A stretch of 64,000 bases of DNA from Arthrobacter sp. ISL-48 (GTDB lineage Bacteria > Actinomycetota > Actinomycetes > Actinomycetales > Micrococcaceae), in the NCBI RefSeq assembly GCF_018613805.1, contig NZ_JAGGPL010000004.1, forward strand, positions 62,001 to 126,000, written 5' to 3'. Below are positions 1 through 7,702 of the stretch, piece after piece. Below the pieces are notes generated by a model. That model was not told where the DNA came from. It saw only the letters and a list, made by a program, of their open reading frames with translations, and searched no databases. Position 1 is the first letter of the stretch, and every line of letters begins with the position of its first letter. The position numbers and the translations under genes are program-made.

Positions 1-1006
1 TGACCACAAAGCGGCTCTTGATGCCGGTGATGGCCACGAGGCCGACGTTCTGCGCGAAGGCACTCTGCGTGAATGAGTTGAAGAGCGGTGAGATGGCGCT
101 GGAGAGCATGTCGGCGCGCAGGCCATCGCCGATCCGCTTTGAATCCACCTTGGTGCCCACGATCTCGCCCACGGCGATGATATCCGCCGACGTCTCGGTC
201 AGGGTCACCAGGATCACGATGAGCATGGAGATGACTGCTGCGATCTCGAAGGTAGGCGGACCGAAGGCGAAGGGAGTGGGAAAGGCGACAATTTCCCCCT
301 GGCCCACCTTCGAGAAGTCAGCCATTCCTGTCACGAAGGCAATGGCCGTGCCTATGACCATGGCGAGCAGGATCGAAAGCCTCGAGACGGCCGCGTTTCC
401 GAGCTTGCTCAGGAGCAGCACAATTCCCATGGTGGCGGCGGCGAGGCCGATGTTCGCCACACTGCCGTAGTTCGGGGCCTTGCTGTTGCCGCCCATCGCC
501 CAGTTTGCAGCTACCGGCATCAGGGTCAGGCCGATGGTGGTGATCACCGTTCCGGTCACGACGGGCGGGAAGAACCGGATGATCTTGGCGAACAGCGGCG
601 TGATGGCCAGGCCGATCAGCGAGGCTGCGATCACGGACCCGAAAACCGACTGGATGCCTCCGCCGCCGTGGACGATCGCCACCATGGTGGAAACTCCGGC
701 GAAGGAGACGCCCTGGACGAGGGGTAGCTTGGAGCCAAAGAACGGGATGCCGACGGTCTGGAGGATGGTGGCCAGGCCGCCCACAAAGAGGCAGGCGGCG
801 ATCAGCAGGCCGATGTCCTGGGAAGACATGCCGGCAGCTGCGCCGATAATGAGCGGCGGAGCGATGATGCCGCCGTACATGGTGAGGACGTGCTGGAATC
901 CATAGGCGAAGCTACTGCCGATGGAGAGGCGCTGGTCTTCGGGGCGGTTGGATGGCTTGCGGCCGGTTTTGGTGGCCACGGTGGACTGTTTTTTCTTGAG
1001 GTTCAC
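1..1006 (-). CDS. NCS2-family urate/xanthine permease (partial, C-terminus beyond the window)
   Basis: An inner-membrane symporter of the nucleobase:cation symporter-2 family, expected to import urate or xanthine. About 335 residues are present. The N-terminus is cytoplasmic and basic. The first helix carries the family Gln-His pair (GFQHVLTMYGG), a later helix has TETSADIIAVGEIVG (the TM8 acidic motif), and the NCS2 signature region QNVGLVAITGIKSR is at the window edge. The GTG at 1006 is chosen because AGGAAAG lies about 7 nt upstream; the nearby ATG is out of frame and meets a stop at once. It follows the uricase gene by 79 nt on the same strand, so urate uptake and oxidation are probably co-transcribed. 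Family assignment is firm; urate over xanthine is inferred from the uricase neighbour. Confidence 0.88.
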   Translation of the reverse strand, partial: MNLKKKQSTVATKTGRKPSNRPEDQRLSIGSSFAYGFQHVLTMYGGIIAPPLIIGAAAGMSSQDIGLLIAACLFVGGLATILQTVGIPFFGSKLPLVQGVSFAGVSTMVAIVHGGGGIQSVFGSVIAASLIGLAITPLFAKIIRFFPPVVTGTVITTIGLTLMPVAANWAMGGNSKAPNYGSVANIGLAAATMGIVLLLSKLGNAAVSRLSILLAMVIGTAIAFVTGMADFSKVGQGEIVAFPTPFAFGPPTFEIAAVISMLIVILVTLTETSADIIAVGEIVGTKVDSKRIGDGLRADMLSSAISPLFNSFTQSAFAQNVGLVAITGIKSRFVV

Positions 1007-1085
1007 GGCAGACTTTCCTGGTTCATGGCAGACGTCATTGTCTGGCTAACGTGGTCTGGCTAACTCTTCGGGAGCTGGTGGGGTT

Positions 1086-1994
1086 TTAGCAGAAGCCCGC
1101 GATGCCGGACCATGCGGCGTCCGCACCCACAGTGCCTTCGCGCTGGACGGTGGCCTCGATCAGCCCGTACGGACGGTCGGCTGCGAAGAAGACCTCGTTG
1201 GGGTTGTCGAGGCCGAACGGCGAGAGGTCCACGAGGAAGTGGTGCTTGTTAGGCATGGAGAATTTAATCTCGTCGATCTCACTGTGGGCTTCCAGGACCT
1301 TGGCGCCCATGTCGAACAGGGTCTGCTGCAGGGCGTGGGAGTACTTCTCCGTAAAGCCTTCAAGCAGGAGGCCCTTGACGTCGTCGTAGCTCTTGTTGAA
1401 GTCCAGAGTGCCGAAATCGGTGCCGGTCTTGTAGCGCCAGCGGGCGGAGACGTCGGTGGCCAGGATGCGGTCCGTCGTTTCCGGGAGCGTCGTGAATTTG
1501 TCCTTCGGGTACCCCACAAAACCGGATTGCGTGGACTTTAGGACCGTCAGGTCTTTGAGTCCGGAGATGAGGTGGGCCGTGGCGCCGTCGCGCACCAGGA
1601 CTGCCGTGCGGACTTCCTGGCCGTTGCGCACGAAGGAGTGGTCGTGCTCCGCGCCGTGGGCCTGGATGCGGTCCCAGCTGTAGGATTCGGCCTCCCAGCG
1701 GCCGCCAGCCACCCAGTCGAAGCTGGACACGAAGTGCTCGCCGAGGCGGAGCAGGAAGGCCTCGGGTGAACCGACGCCTTCCCGCGCAAACGCGTAGATG
1801 GTGTTCTTCTGGGTGTCTGTGGCCACGACGTGGCTGTTGTCGCCTTCGAGGTGGGCCGCCTCAAAGTCACCGCGCAGCTGCGACGTGACGTTCAGGTCCT
1901 CGATCTCGTGGCGGTCGGTGTCCCGGGTGATTTTGACGACCCGGACTTCGGCTTTGCCGTACTGGTTGTGGCCGAGGACGATCTTGTTGTTCAT
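1086..1994 (-). CDS. uox: Urate oxidase (uricase)
   Basis: A cofactor-free uricase that converts urate plus oxygen to 5-hydroxyisourate. The 302-residue protein has the usual length and T-fold pattern. By alignment to the fungal enzyme the catalytic pair is K14 (in QYGKAEVRV) and T59 (in VVATDTQKNT), and the late NKHHFLVDLSPFG segment supplies the conserved histidine. The ATG at 1994 is used because homology begins there (MNNKIVLGHNQYGK); the frame is open 24 codons further upstream, but that part does not resemble uricases. It is the first gene of a leftward pair with the permease. The enzymes that normally follow, 5-hydroxyisourate hydrolase and OHCU decarboxylase, are not in this window. 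Confidence 0.95.
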   Translation of the reverse strand: MNNKIVLGHNQYGKAEVRVVKITRDTDRHEIEDLNVTSQLRGDFEAAHLEGDNSHVVATDTQKNTIYAFAREGVGSPEAFLLRLGEHFVSSFDWVAGGRWEAESYSWDRIQAHGAEHDHSFVRNGQEVRTAVLVRDGATAHLISGLKDLTVLKSTQSGFVGYPKDKFTTLPETTDRILATDVSARWRYKTGTDFGTLDFNKSYDDVKGLLLEGFTEKYSHALQQTLFDMGAKVLEAHSEIDEIKFSMPNKHHFLVDLSPFGLDNPNEVFFAADRPYGLIEATVQREGTVGADAAWSGIAGFC

Positions 1995-2087
1995 GGTCTG
2001 TTCCCAACTTCCGGTAAGTGGAACCAAGGCTCCATCATCGAAATTAAGCGCCCGTTTCGAACGCATTTCCGGTGGAGCCGACCCAAC

Positions 2088-2119
2088 AAAAAAGAGCCGG
2101 CATCCATTGATGCCAGCTC
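2088..2119 (-). terminator. Intrinsic terminator ahead of uricase
   Basis: On the minus strand an 11-bp stem (arms 2109-2119 and 2094-2104, one G-T pair) closes a four-base AATG loop and is followed directly by six T residues. It lies 145 nt after the stop of the LigD-type gene and 94 nt before the uricase ATG. It may simply end the upstream transcript. If uricase is transcribed from a promoter around 2150-2210, it would instead act as an attenuator in the uricase leader. Confidence 0.75.
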
Positions 2120-2149
2120 ATTACAACCCTGCCTGCTGCTCCCAGGTTA

Positions 2150-2165
2150 CGTGACCTAGGCCACG
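2150..2165. promoter_or_regulatory. Palindrome upstream of uricase
   Basis: CGTGACCTAGGCCACG is a 16-bp inverted repeat with one mismatched pair (arms CGTGRCC/GGYCACG). It sits between the LigD-type gene and uricase, just upstream of the terminator hairpin, and is a reasonable operator for a dimeric repressor of the uricase-permease pair. The regulator is not identified. Confidence 0.4.
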
Positions 2166-2194
2166 AATTGAGTCCAAGCGTAGCCCAGCATTGC

Positions 2195-2210
2195 GGTGGT
2201 GTACATCACA
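2195..2210. promoter_or_regulatory. Possible GlxR/Crp site upstream of uricase
   Basis: Read on the minus strand, TGTGATGTACACCACC fits the actinobacterial Crp/GlxR consensus TGTGANNTANNTCACA with a perfect left half and central TA, and 3 of 5 bases in the right half. A GlxR-type gene is present at 32476-33153. This is a sequence match only. Confidence 0.35.
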
Positions 2211-2264
2211 AGATGAAAAACAGCTTTGTGACTGCGAGCTCAGGCGGATGCGCGGGCGCCGACG

Positions 2265-3509
2265 TCAGGACCGCTGGCGCCCTGGCCATTCCTTGCCCGC
2301 CCAGGGGTCGTAGTCGGCGATCAGCTCCTCCTGCGGCGGACGTTCCGCTTCGGCAACGTGCTGCAGGTTCACCCGGACCCTGTACCAGAGTGAGCTCGAT
2401 CCGCGCATCCCGTCCACGAGCACATCGGCTGGATGCAGGGCGGTGACGAGGTCCGCATGCCGGGTCTTCCACTCGTCGAGCGCCGCGAGGGCCTCGGGCT
2501 TGCTCTTGGTGCGCGCTACCTCGATGAGCGGCATGACCGACTGCCGGCGGCCCGAGCCATCAACCCCGCGCGGCGCCTTCTCGGCGGGGCCGAGTTCTCC
2601 AGCGAGGGCGAGAAGTCCCTCCAGCGACCCGAGTGTGTCGTCGATGCCCGCGTGAGGGTCGCCGATGTCCGCAAACCGGTTGAGCACCGTAGGCACTGTG
2701 AATTGTTCCGGCCGGGCGGAGCGGACCTCGTCCCAGGTGAGCGGCGTCGAAACCCGGGCGTCGGGCAGGGCGCGCACGGAGTACGCCGATGCCACGGTGC
2801 GGTCCTTCGCGTTCTGGTTGAAATCGACGAACACGCTCTCGCCGCGCTCCTCCTTCCACCACCGAGCGGTGGCGAGTCCTGGAGCGCGGTTTTCCACCTC
2901 CCGGGCGAGGGTCTCGGCAGCCAGCCGCACATCACGGTAGGACCACTGCGGCGCGATGCGCACCAGGATGTGCAGTCCCCGCGATCCGCTCGTCTTCGGC
3001 CACCCCACGAGTCCGACGTCGTCGAGGACTTCCTGTGCCACATACGCGACGTCGACGATCTGGGACCAGTCCACTCCCGGCATGGGATCGAGGTCCACGC
3101 GGAGCTCGTCGGGGTGCTCGAGATCCTCGGCGCGCACAGGATGCGGGTTGAGGTCCAGGCATCCAAGGTTCACCACCCACGCCAGGCCGGCGGCGTCGCG
3201 GATGACGGCCTCCTCGGCCGACGTCCCCGACGCGTAGTGGAGCGTTGTCGTATCGATGAAGTCGGGATGGTTTTCAGGCACGCGCTTCTGAAAGAACGGC
3301 TCAGCGTCGATGCCCTTAGGGAAGCGCTTAAGCACCATCGGCCGGCCGCCCGCGCCCCGCAGCGCGCCGTCCGCGACGGCGACGTAGTACCGCACCAGGT
3401 CGAGCTTCGTCAGCCCGGACTCCGGAAACACCACCTTGTCCGGACTCGAGATGCGGACCTCGGTGCCGGAGATGTTGAGGATCTCGGCCGGCGTCTTCGA
3501 CGGATTCAT
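2265..3509 (-). CDS. Stand-alone LigD-type primase/polymerase domain protein
   Basis: A 414-residue protein of the LigD polymerase (archaeo-eukaryotic primase-like) family, which adds nucleotides or ribonucleotides at broken DNA ends during non-homologous end joining. Recognisable parts are KRFPKGIDAEPFFQKRVP early, the metal-binding DxD-like RVDLDPMPGVDW, KTSGSRGLHILVRI, and VFVDFNQNAKDRTVASAYSVR with the following PLTWDEV. No nuclease or ATP-ligase domain is fused, and neither Ku nor a ligase is adjacent. About 90 extra residues follow the core. On the minus strand TAGCGT lies exactly 6 nt before the ATG, suggesting a leaderless message. Such proteins are often mis-annotated as ATP-dependent DNA ligase; the ligase motifs are absent. 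Confidence 0.85.
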   Translation of the reverse strand: MNPSKTPAEILNISGTEVRISSPDKVVFPESGLTKLDLVRYYVAVADGALRGAGGRPMVLKRFPKGIDAEPFFQKRVPENHPDFIDTTTLHYASGTSAEEAVIRDAAGLAWVVNLGCLDLNPHPVRAEDLEHPDELRVDLDPMPGVDWSQIVDVAYVAQEVLDDVGLVGWPKTSGSRGLHILVRIAPQWSYRDVRLAAETLAREVENRAPGLATARWWKEERGESVFVDFNQNAKDRTVASAYSVRALPDARVSTPLTWDEVRSARPEQFTVPTVLNRFADIGDPHAGIDDTLGSLEGLLALAGELGPAEKAPRGVDGSGRRQSVMPLIEVARTKSKPEALAALDEWKTRHADLVTALHPADVLVDGMRGSSSLWYRVRVNLQHVAEAERPPQEELIADYDPWAGKEWPGRQRS

Positions 3510-3515
3510 GCAGCC

Positions 3516-3521
3516 ACGCTA
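3516..3521 (-). promoter_or_regulatory. -10 box, leaderless start of LigD-type gene
   Basis: TAGCGT on the minus strand is separated from the ATG at 3509 by GGCTGC (6 nt), and there is no Shine-Dalgarno sequence. The spacing matches the other leaderless starts in this window. Confidence 0.5.
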
Positions 3522-3588
3522 GCAATGATCGGATGTCGCAGCCAGACCAGCCGTGCTGCAACCTAAAGCGGCATGGGGCAAACGACAA

Positions 3589-3611
3589 GCGCCGCGGATA
3601 TTCCGTGGCGC
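3589..3611 (-). terminator. Hairpin after the CBS gene
   Basis: A 10-bp stem (3589-3598 with 3602-3611, one G-T pair) with a three-base loop lies 21 nt downstream of the CBS stop. On the minus strand it is followed by a T-rich but interrupted stretch (TTGTCGTTTG). A probable terminator. Confidence 0.55.
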
Positions 3612-3632
3612 CTGGGTTGGTTGCAGTCGGTT

Positions 3633-4070
3633 CTACGCCATGTTGCCCATACGCGTCTTGGCCGAAATGTGTTCCACCAGTTCGCCGACGCGCGCTTCCG
3701 AGTAGTTGCGTGCGATGTCGCCCTGGCTGATGATGCCCACCAGCTTGTGGTCGGCGATGACAGGCAGGCGCCTGACCTGGTAGTTCTCCATCATGGCGAT
3801 AGCCTCGTCAATGTTGGCATCGGCATCGATCCAGTGCGGGGTGCCCTGGGCCAGATCCATGGCCCTGACTTCCCTGGGGTCCATATTCTCGGCAACGCAC
3901 CTGACCACGATGTCGCGGTCTGTGATGAATCCCTTGAGTTTGCCGTCGCTGCCGCAGATAGGCAGCGACCCACAGTCAAGGTCGCGCATCATTGCCGCTG
4001 CTTCCTGCAGCGTCTGGTCTTCCTTGACGCACTGGGCGTTGGTGGTCATGAATTCACGTACGACGCTCAT
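3633..4070 (-). CDS. Two-CBS-domain protein
   Basis: A 145-residue cytoplasmic protein made of a tandem pair of CBS domains (a Bateman module). The first spans roughly residues 5-65 (MTTNAQCVKEDQTLQEAA ... GFITDRDIVVR), the second about 72-130 (WIDADANIDEAIAMM ... LVGIISQGDIAR). Such modules bind adenine nucleotides or S-adenosyl compounds. With no attached catalytic domain the partner and ligand are unknown; hypoxic or stress response proteins of this type are common in Actinobacteria. The ATG at 4070 has AGGAGG four bases upstream; a much longer open frame upstream shows no homology and is ignored. Confidence 0.85.
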   Translation of the reverse strand: MSVVREFMTTNAQCVKEDQTLQEAAAMMRDLDCGSLPICGSDGKLKGFITDRDIVVRCVAENMDPREVRAMDLAQGTPHWIDADANIDEAIAMMENYQVRRLPVIADHKLVGIISQGDIARNYSEARVGELVEHISAKTRMGNMA

Positions 4071-4208
4071 CAGTCCTCCTTTATCGGTTGGGTTCGACGC
4101 CGGGGGCCCTCGGCTACGGCGCCGATGCTGCCAGCCTACGCCCGGGGTAAGGCCGTGACTAGGCTCGCTGAAACTCTCGTCGAAAGGGTTAAGACCCGGA
4201 AACATAGA

Positions 4209-4244
4209 TTTCACATTGCGAAAACTAATTTCCAGAAAAGTATG
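4209..4244. promoter_or_regulatory. Operator-like palindrome upstream of guanine deaminase
   Basis: TTTCACATTGCGAAA (4209-4223) resembles the 15-bp palindromes before the SDR gene (13222) and the dctA remnant (14088, 14109). A TTCC half-site begins 21 bp further on (4230), the same two-helical-turn spacing as the pair at 14088/14109. It is a candidate binding site for a shared purine regulator, probably of IclR type judging by motif form only. Confidence 0.45.
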
Positions 4245-4297
4245 GCGCGGCCCACATTCCGGTGCTAATCTCGATCTTGCCAAAGGCGGGCACCCGG

Positions 4298-4358
4298 GCT
4301 TCGGGAAGCTATCTACCAGGCGCAACTTAACCTTCACAGCACATGCTGAAGCCTGGTA
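4298..4358 (+). promoter_or_regulatory. Structured 5' leader candidate of guaD
   Basis: The 352-bp gap between the CBS and guaD starts holds a small hairpin (GCTT-CGGG-AAGC, 4298-4309). It is followed by a perfect 8-bp inverted repeat, TACCAGGC (4314-4321) with GCCTGGTA (4351-4358), enclosing a nested CAGC/GCTG stem (4337-4348). The end is 64 nt before the guaD ATG. I do not recognise it as a known riboswitch class. It could be a cis-acting RNA or an operator pair; the rest of the gap holds only the operator above and promoter DNA. Confidence 0.4.
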
Positions 4359-4422
4359 ACCGTCGCATCTGGTTCTTCTGGTCCCGCAACGGTACCGGCT
4401 TCCAAGCAAAGGGAGTCGCATC

Positions 4423-4917
4423 ATGAGTACCACCGTCACGGCCGAACAGTATTTGGCCAGATCCATCCAGCTGGCAACGGCCAACGTCCTGAACAGCGGC
4501 GGCCCCTTCGGGGCCATGATCGTGACGCCGGACGGACGGACGTTCGACGGCGTCAACCGGGTCACTGCGGACAATGACCCCACCGCCCACGCCGAGGTAA
4601 CCGCCATCCGGGCCGCCTGCCGTGAGCTGGGCACCTTCGATCTCAGCGGTGCCGTCCTCTACACGAGCTGCGAGCCATGCCCCATGTGCCTGGCCTCCGC
4701 CCTCTGGGCCCGGGTGGAGCGGGTTGTCTTCGCCGCGGACCGTCACGACGCAGCGTCCGTCGGTTTCGACGACGCCGTCTTTTACGAATACTTCGAGAAC
4801 CAGGACCGGGACTCCCTGATGCCGGTCTCCAAGCTGGAACTGGGTGGGCCGCAGGCCCCTGCGCCGCTGGAGCCCTTCAACACATGGAACACGCTCGAAT
4901 CCAGGATTGACTACTAG
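4423..4917 (+). CDS. guaD: Guanine deaminase (CDA fold)
   Basis: A 164-residue zinc hydrolase of the cytidine/deoxycytidylate deaminase superfamily, closest in length and motifs to the Bacillus-type guanine deaminase that turns guanine into xanthine and ammonia. The zinc site is visible as HAEVTAIR (His ligand and catalytic Glu) and CEPCPMCLASALWARV (two Cys ligands). The C-terminal part (RHDAASVGFDDAVFYEYF) fits the guanine deaminase swap region. It begins the rightward purine set; a permease gene starts 7 nt after its stop. AAGGGAG precedes the ATG. tRNA adenosine deaminases share the motifs but have a different C-terminus, and the context favours guanine. Confidence 0.9.
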   Translation: MSTTVTAEQYLARSIQLATANVLNSGGPFGAMIVTPDGRTFDGVNRVTADNDPTAHAEVTAIRAACRELGTFDLSGAVLYTSCEPCPMCLASALWARVERVVFAADRHDAASVGFDDAVFYEYFENQDRDSLMPVSKLELGGPQAPAPLEPFNTWNTLESRIDY

Positions 4918-4923
4918 GACCCG

Positions 4924-6435
4924 GTGGCTGACATGACCATCCTGGACCAATCCCACGAGGAGCATTCGGCTCCGAACACCGCACGCAAACCCAAGCCACC
5001 GGCGTCGAACGCTGCGCTTGACCGGTTCTTCCAGATCACCGAACGCGGCTCCACCCTCGCCCGCGAGTTCCGCGGCGGGCTGGTCACGTTCTTCACCATG
5101 GCCTACATCGTGATCCTGAACCCGCTGATCCTTGGCGGCTTCAGCGCGGACAATGCGCCTACAGACGTCGCGGGCGGCTGGCTGTCCGCCGCCCAGATCG
5201 GCGCGGTCACAGGACTGACCGCCGGCGTGATGACCATTCTCTTCGGGGTGGTCGCAAACCTTCCATTCGGCCTGGCCGCCGGGCTGGGAATCAACTCGTT
5301 CCTGGCCGTCTCTGTGATCCACGAAGTCACGTGGCCCGAGGCTATGGGGCTGGTGGTGATCAACGGCGTACTGATCGTGCTGTTTGGGATCACCGGCGCA
5401 CGCACCGCCATCTTCCGGGCTGTTCCCAAGGAGCTCAAGGCGGCGATCACCGTTGGCATCGGCCTGTTCATCGCGTTCATCGGCTTTGTGGACTCGGGCT
5501 TCATCCGGCCGACGGCGGGTGGTCCGCCGGTGCAGCTGGGCAACGACGGGTCCATCACCTCACTTCCCACGCTCGTGTTCGTGGTTGGCCTGCTGGCCAT
5601 GGGTATCCTGGTGGCGCGGAAGGTCCAGGGCGGCCTGCTGATCGGCATCGTGGCCACCACGGTGCTGGCCGCCCTGGTGGAAGCGGCCATGAAGATCGGC
5701 CCGGCCAGCGCCACCAACCCAGGCGGCTGGCACCTGAACACCCCTGTCCTGTCAGGGCAGCTCGTCTCGGCCCCGGACCTGGGACTGGTAGGCCACTTCG
5801 ACATGTTCGGAGCCTTCGGCAGGATCGGCGGACTCGCCGCCACCATGCTGGTGTTCACACTGGTCTTCACCAACTTCTTCGACGCCATGGGCACCATGAC
5901 CGGGCTGGCCAAGAGCGCACGCGTGGCACACAAGGACGGCACCTTTCCCCGGCTCAAGGCGGCCTTCATTGTGGAAGGACTGGGTGCCGTGGCCGGCGGC
6001 GCCACCTCGGGATCCTCCAACACGGTGTACATAGACTCCGCCGCAGGAATCGGGGAGGGCGCACGCACCGGACTGGCATCCGTGGTCACCGGCGTGCTGT
6101 TCCTTGGTTCCATGTTCCTCACCCCGCTCACCAGCGTGGTTCCGCTGGAAGTCGCGGCGGCTGCCCTTGTGGTGGTGGGCGCGATGATGATGGCGCAGGT
6201 CCGCGAGATCAAGTTCAGCAAGTTCTCTGTGGCCCTGCCCGCCTTCCTCACGATCGTCACCATGCCCCTGAGCTACTCGATCGCCAACGGCATCGGAGCA
6301 GGCTTCGTTTCCTGGGCCATCATCGGAGCGGCGTCTGGGAAGGCGAAGAAGATCCACCCGCTCATGTGGGTGGTGAGCGCCGGGTTCCTGGTGTACTTCG
6401 CCCGCGGTCCGATCAACGTGCTGCTCGGCGCATAA
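4924..6435 (+). CDS. AzgA-type purine (guanine/hypoxanthine/adenine) permease
   Basis: A 503-residue inner-membrane protein of the AzgA branch of the NCS2 transporters, with about 12-14 hydrophobic segments after a hydrophilic N-terminus of 40 residues. Recognisable stretches are FTMAYIVILNPLILGG, GLAAGLGINSFLAVSV, FFDAMGTMTGLAKSA and the conserved GSSNTVYIDSAAGIGEGART. It would bring in the guanine used by the deaminase encoded just upstream. The GTG at 4924 is favoured (AGGA shortly upstream); an in-frame ATG follows three codons later. It differs from the permease at 1-1006, which belongs to the urate/xanthine branch. Confidence 0.9.
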   Translation: MADMTILDQSHEEHSAPNTARKPKPPASNAALDRFFQITERGSTLAREFRGGLVTFFTMAYIVILNPLILGGFSADNAPTDVAGGWLSAAQIGAVTGLTAGVMTILFGVVANLPFGLAAGLGINSFLAVSVIHEVTWPEAMGLVVINGVLIVLFGITGARTAIFRAVPKELKAAITVGIGLFIAFIGFVDSGFIRPTAGGPPVQLGNDGSITSLPTLVFVVGLLAMGILVARKVQGGLLIGIVATTVLAALVEAAMKIGPASATNPGGWHLNTPVLSGQLVSAPDLGLVGHFDMFGAFGRIGGLAATMLVFTLVFTNFFDAMGTMTGLAKSARVAHKDGTFPRLKAAFIVEGLGAVAGGATSGSSNTVYIDSAAGIGEGARTGLASVVTGVLFLGSMFLTPLTSVVPLEVAAAALVVVGAMMMAQVREIKFSKFSVALPAFLTIVTMPLSYSIANGIGAGFVSWAIIGAASGKAKKIHPLMWVVSAGFLVYFARGPINVLLGA

Positions 6436-6487
6436 TATTCGGACAACAGGGAATTCACTGCCGCGACGGAAGAAAGGGAGCGCCGCC

Positions 6488-7702
6488 ATGCTGGACCTCA
6501 TGCCTTCGCTCGGCGACTGGGCGCCGGCCGCCACCGGCCAACGGTGCGCCATTGCCACCATCGTGTCTGCGACTGGCTCGGTGCCCCGGCCGGTGGGGAC
6601 CTCCATGCTGGTCTCCGAGTCAGGCTCCGTCCTGGGCAGCCTGTCCGGCGGCTGTGTGGAAGGTGCCGTGGTGGCGGCCGCCCTGGAGTCCATGGACGAC
6701 GGCGGCATCCGCCGTGAAAGGTTCGGCTTCAGCACGGCCGACGCCTTCGCCGTCGGGCTCACCTGCGGCGGTGAGCTGGACGTGCACATCGAACCTTTTG
6801 GTCCGGAGGGGAGCCGGTCGCCGTCCGTGACCGGACTCCCGCGGCTGGCTTCCGCTGAGGCGGGCGTGCCCCTGGCCCTGGTCCGCCGGGTCGACTCCTA
6901 CGGTTCTGGCATGGTGGCCGTGGCGGACCCGGCCACGTTCACCGTGGCTGGCTCCGCCGATATTGCCCGGCTTTTGGGGCTGGACCTGGATTCCAGCGTG
7001 GACCCCCGCTTTCGCCCCCATGGCCCCGGGCCGGCGGCAATGCTGGCGGCCGCCGCCCAGCTTGAACCGCTGCTGCATGGCGGACGGACCGGGCTGGTGC
7101 GTCTCGCGCCCGACGGCGCATGCGTGGGCGAAGAACCCATCACCCTGCTGGTCGAGAGCCGGCTCCCGGCTCCCCGCATGCTGGTTTTTGGCGCGAACGA
7201 TTTCAGTGCCGCACTGCTGCCGGCCGCGAGGCTTCTTGGTTACCACGTGACCCTCGTGGATGCCCGGCCGGCCTTCGCGTTGCAGGAGCGCTTCAACTCG
7301 GCCCATGAAGTGGTGGTGGACTGGCCGCACCGGTACCTGGCGGCAGAGGCGGGAGCCGGACGGCTGGATTCCCGGACCGTGCTGTGTGTCCTCACGCATG
7401 ACCCAAAGTTCGACCTCCCCTTGCTGGAAGCTGCCCTGGCGGTGGATGTCGCCTTCGTTGGCGCCTTGGGATCCCGGCGCAGCCACCTCCAGCGCGTCGA
7501 TGCCCTTCTCGAGGCCGGCGTTCGTCCTGAGCGGATTGAGACGCTTCATTCCCCCCTTGGACTGGACCTCGGCGCTGTGACTCCTGCAGAGGTGGCGGTC
7601 TCCATCACCGCGGAGATCATTGCGGCGCGCAACCCGGCCGCGTCCCACTCCCCGCTTCGGGACACCTCAGGACCTATCCATCAGGAGATCGTATGGACAT
7701 GA
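6488..7702 (+). CDS. xdhC: XdhC/CoxI-family molybdoenzyme maturation protein
   Basis: A 404-residue accessory protein that binds molybdenum cofactor and helps its sulfuration and insertion into xanthine dehydrogenase. The N-terminal XdhC/CoxI domain is marked by VSESGSVLGSLSGGCVEG around residues 40-57. The C-terminal Rossmann domain has LVFGANDFSAALLPAARLLG and VTLVDARPAF. About 100 residues of less conserved sequence lie between. AAGGGAG precedes the ATG by 7 nt. Its end overlaps the start of the FAD-subunit gene by 10 nt, so translation of the two is probably coupled. Confidence 0.88.
   Translation: MLDLMPSLGDWAPAATGQRCAIATIVSATGSVPRPVGTSMLVSESGSVLGSLSGGCVEGAVVAAALESMDDGGIRRERFGFSTADAFAVGLTCGGELDVHIEPFGPEGSRSPSVTGLPRLASAEAGVPLALVRRVDSYGSGMVAVADPATFTVAGSADIARLLGLDLDSSVDPRFRPHGPGPAAMLAAAAQLEPLLHGGRTGLVRLAPDGACVGEEPITLLVESRLPAPRMLVFGANDFSAALLPAARLLGYHVTLVDARPAFALQERFNSAHEVVVDWPHRYLAAEAGAGRLDSRTVLCVLTHDPKFDLPLLEAALAVDVAFVGALGSRRSHLQRVDALLEAGVRPERIETLHSPLGLDLGAVTPAEVAVSITAEIIAARNPAASHSPLRDTSGPIHQEIVWT

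Noticed and set aside
18..905. Two plus-strand open frames of 150 and 141 codons
   Set aside because: They are antisense to the permease, whose minus-strand frame has clear NCS2 motifs; their composition (Met/Thr/Ala-rich) is typical of shadow frames.
2120..2165. Resemblance of the uricase leader (CCTGGGAGCAGCAGGCAGG) to the bacterial SRP RNA tip
   Set aside because: The conserved GGAA tetraloop and flanking pairs of SRP RNA are absent; only a short AGCAGC run is shared.
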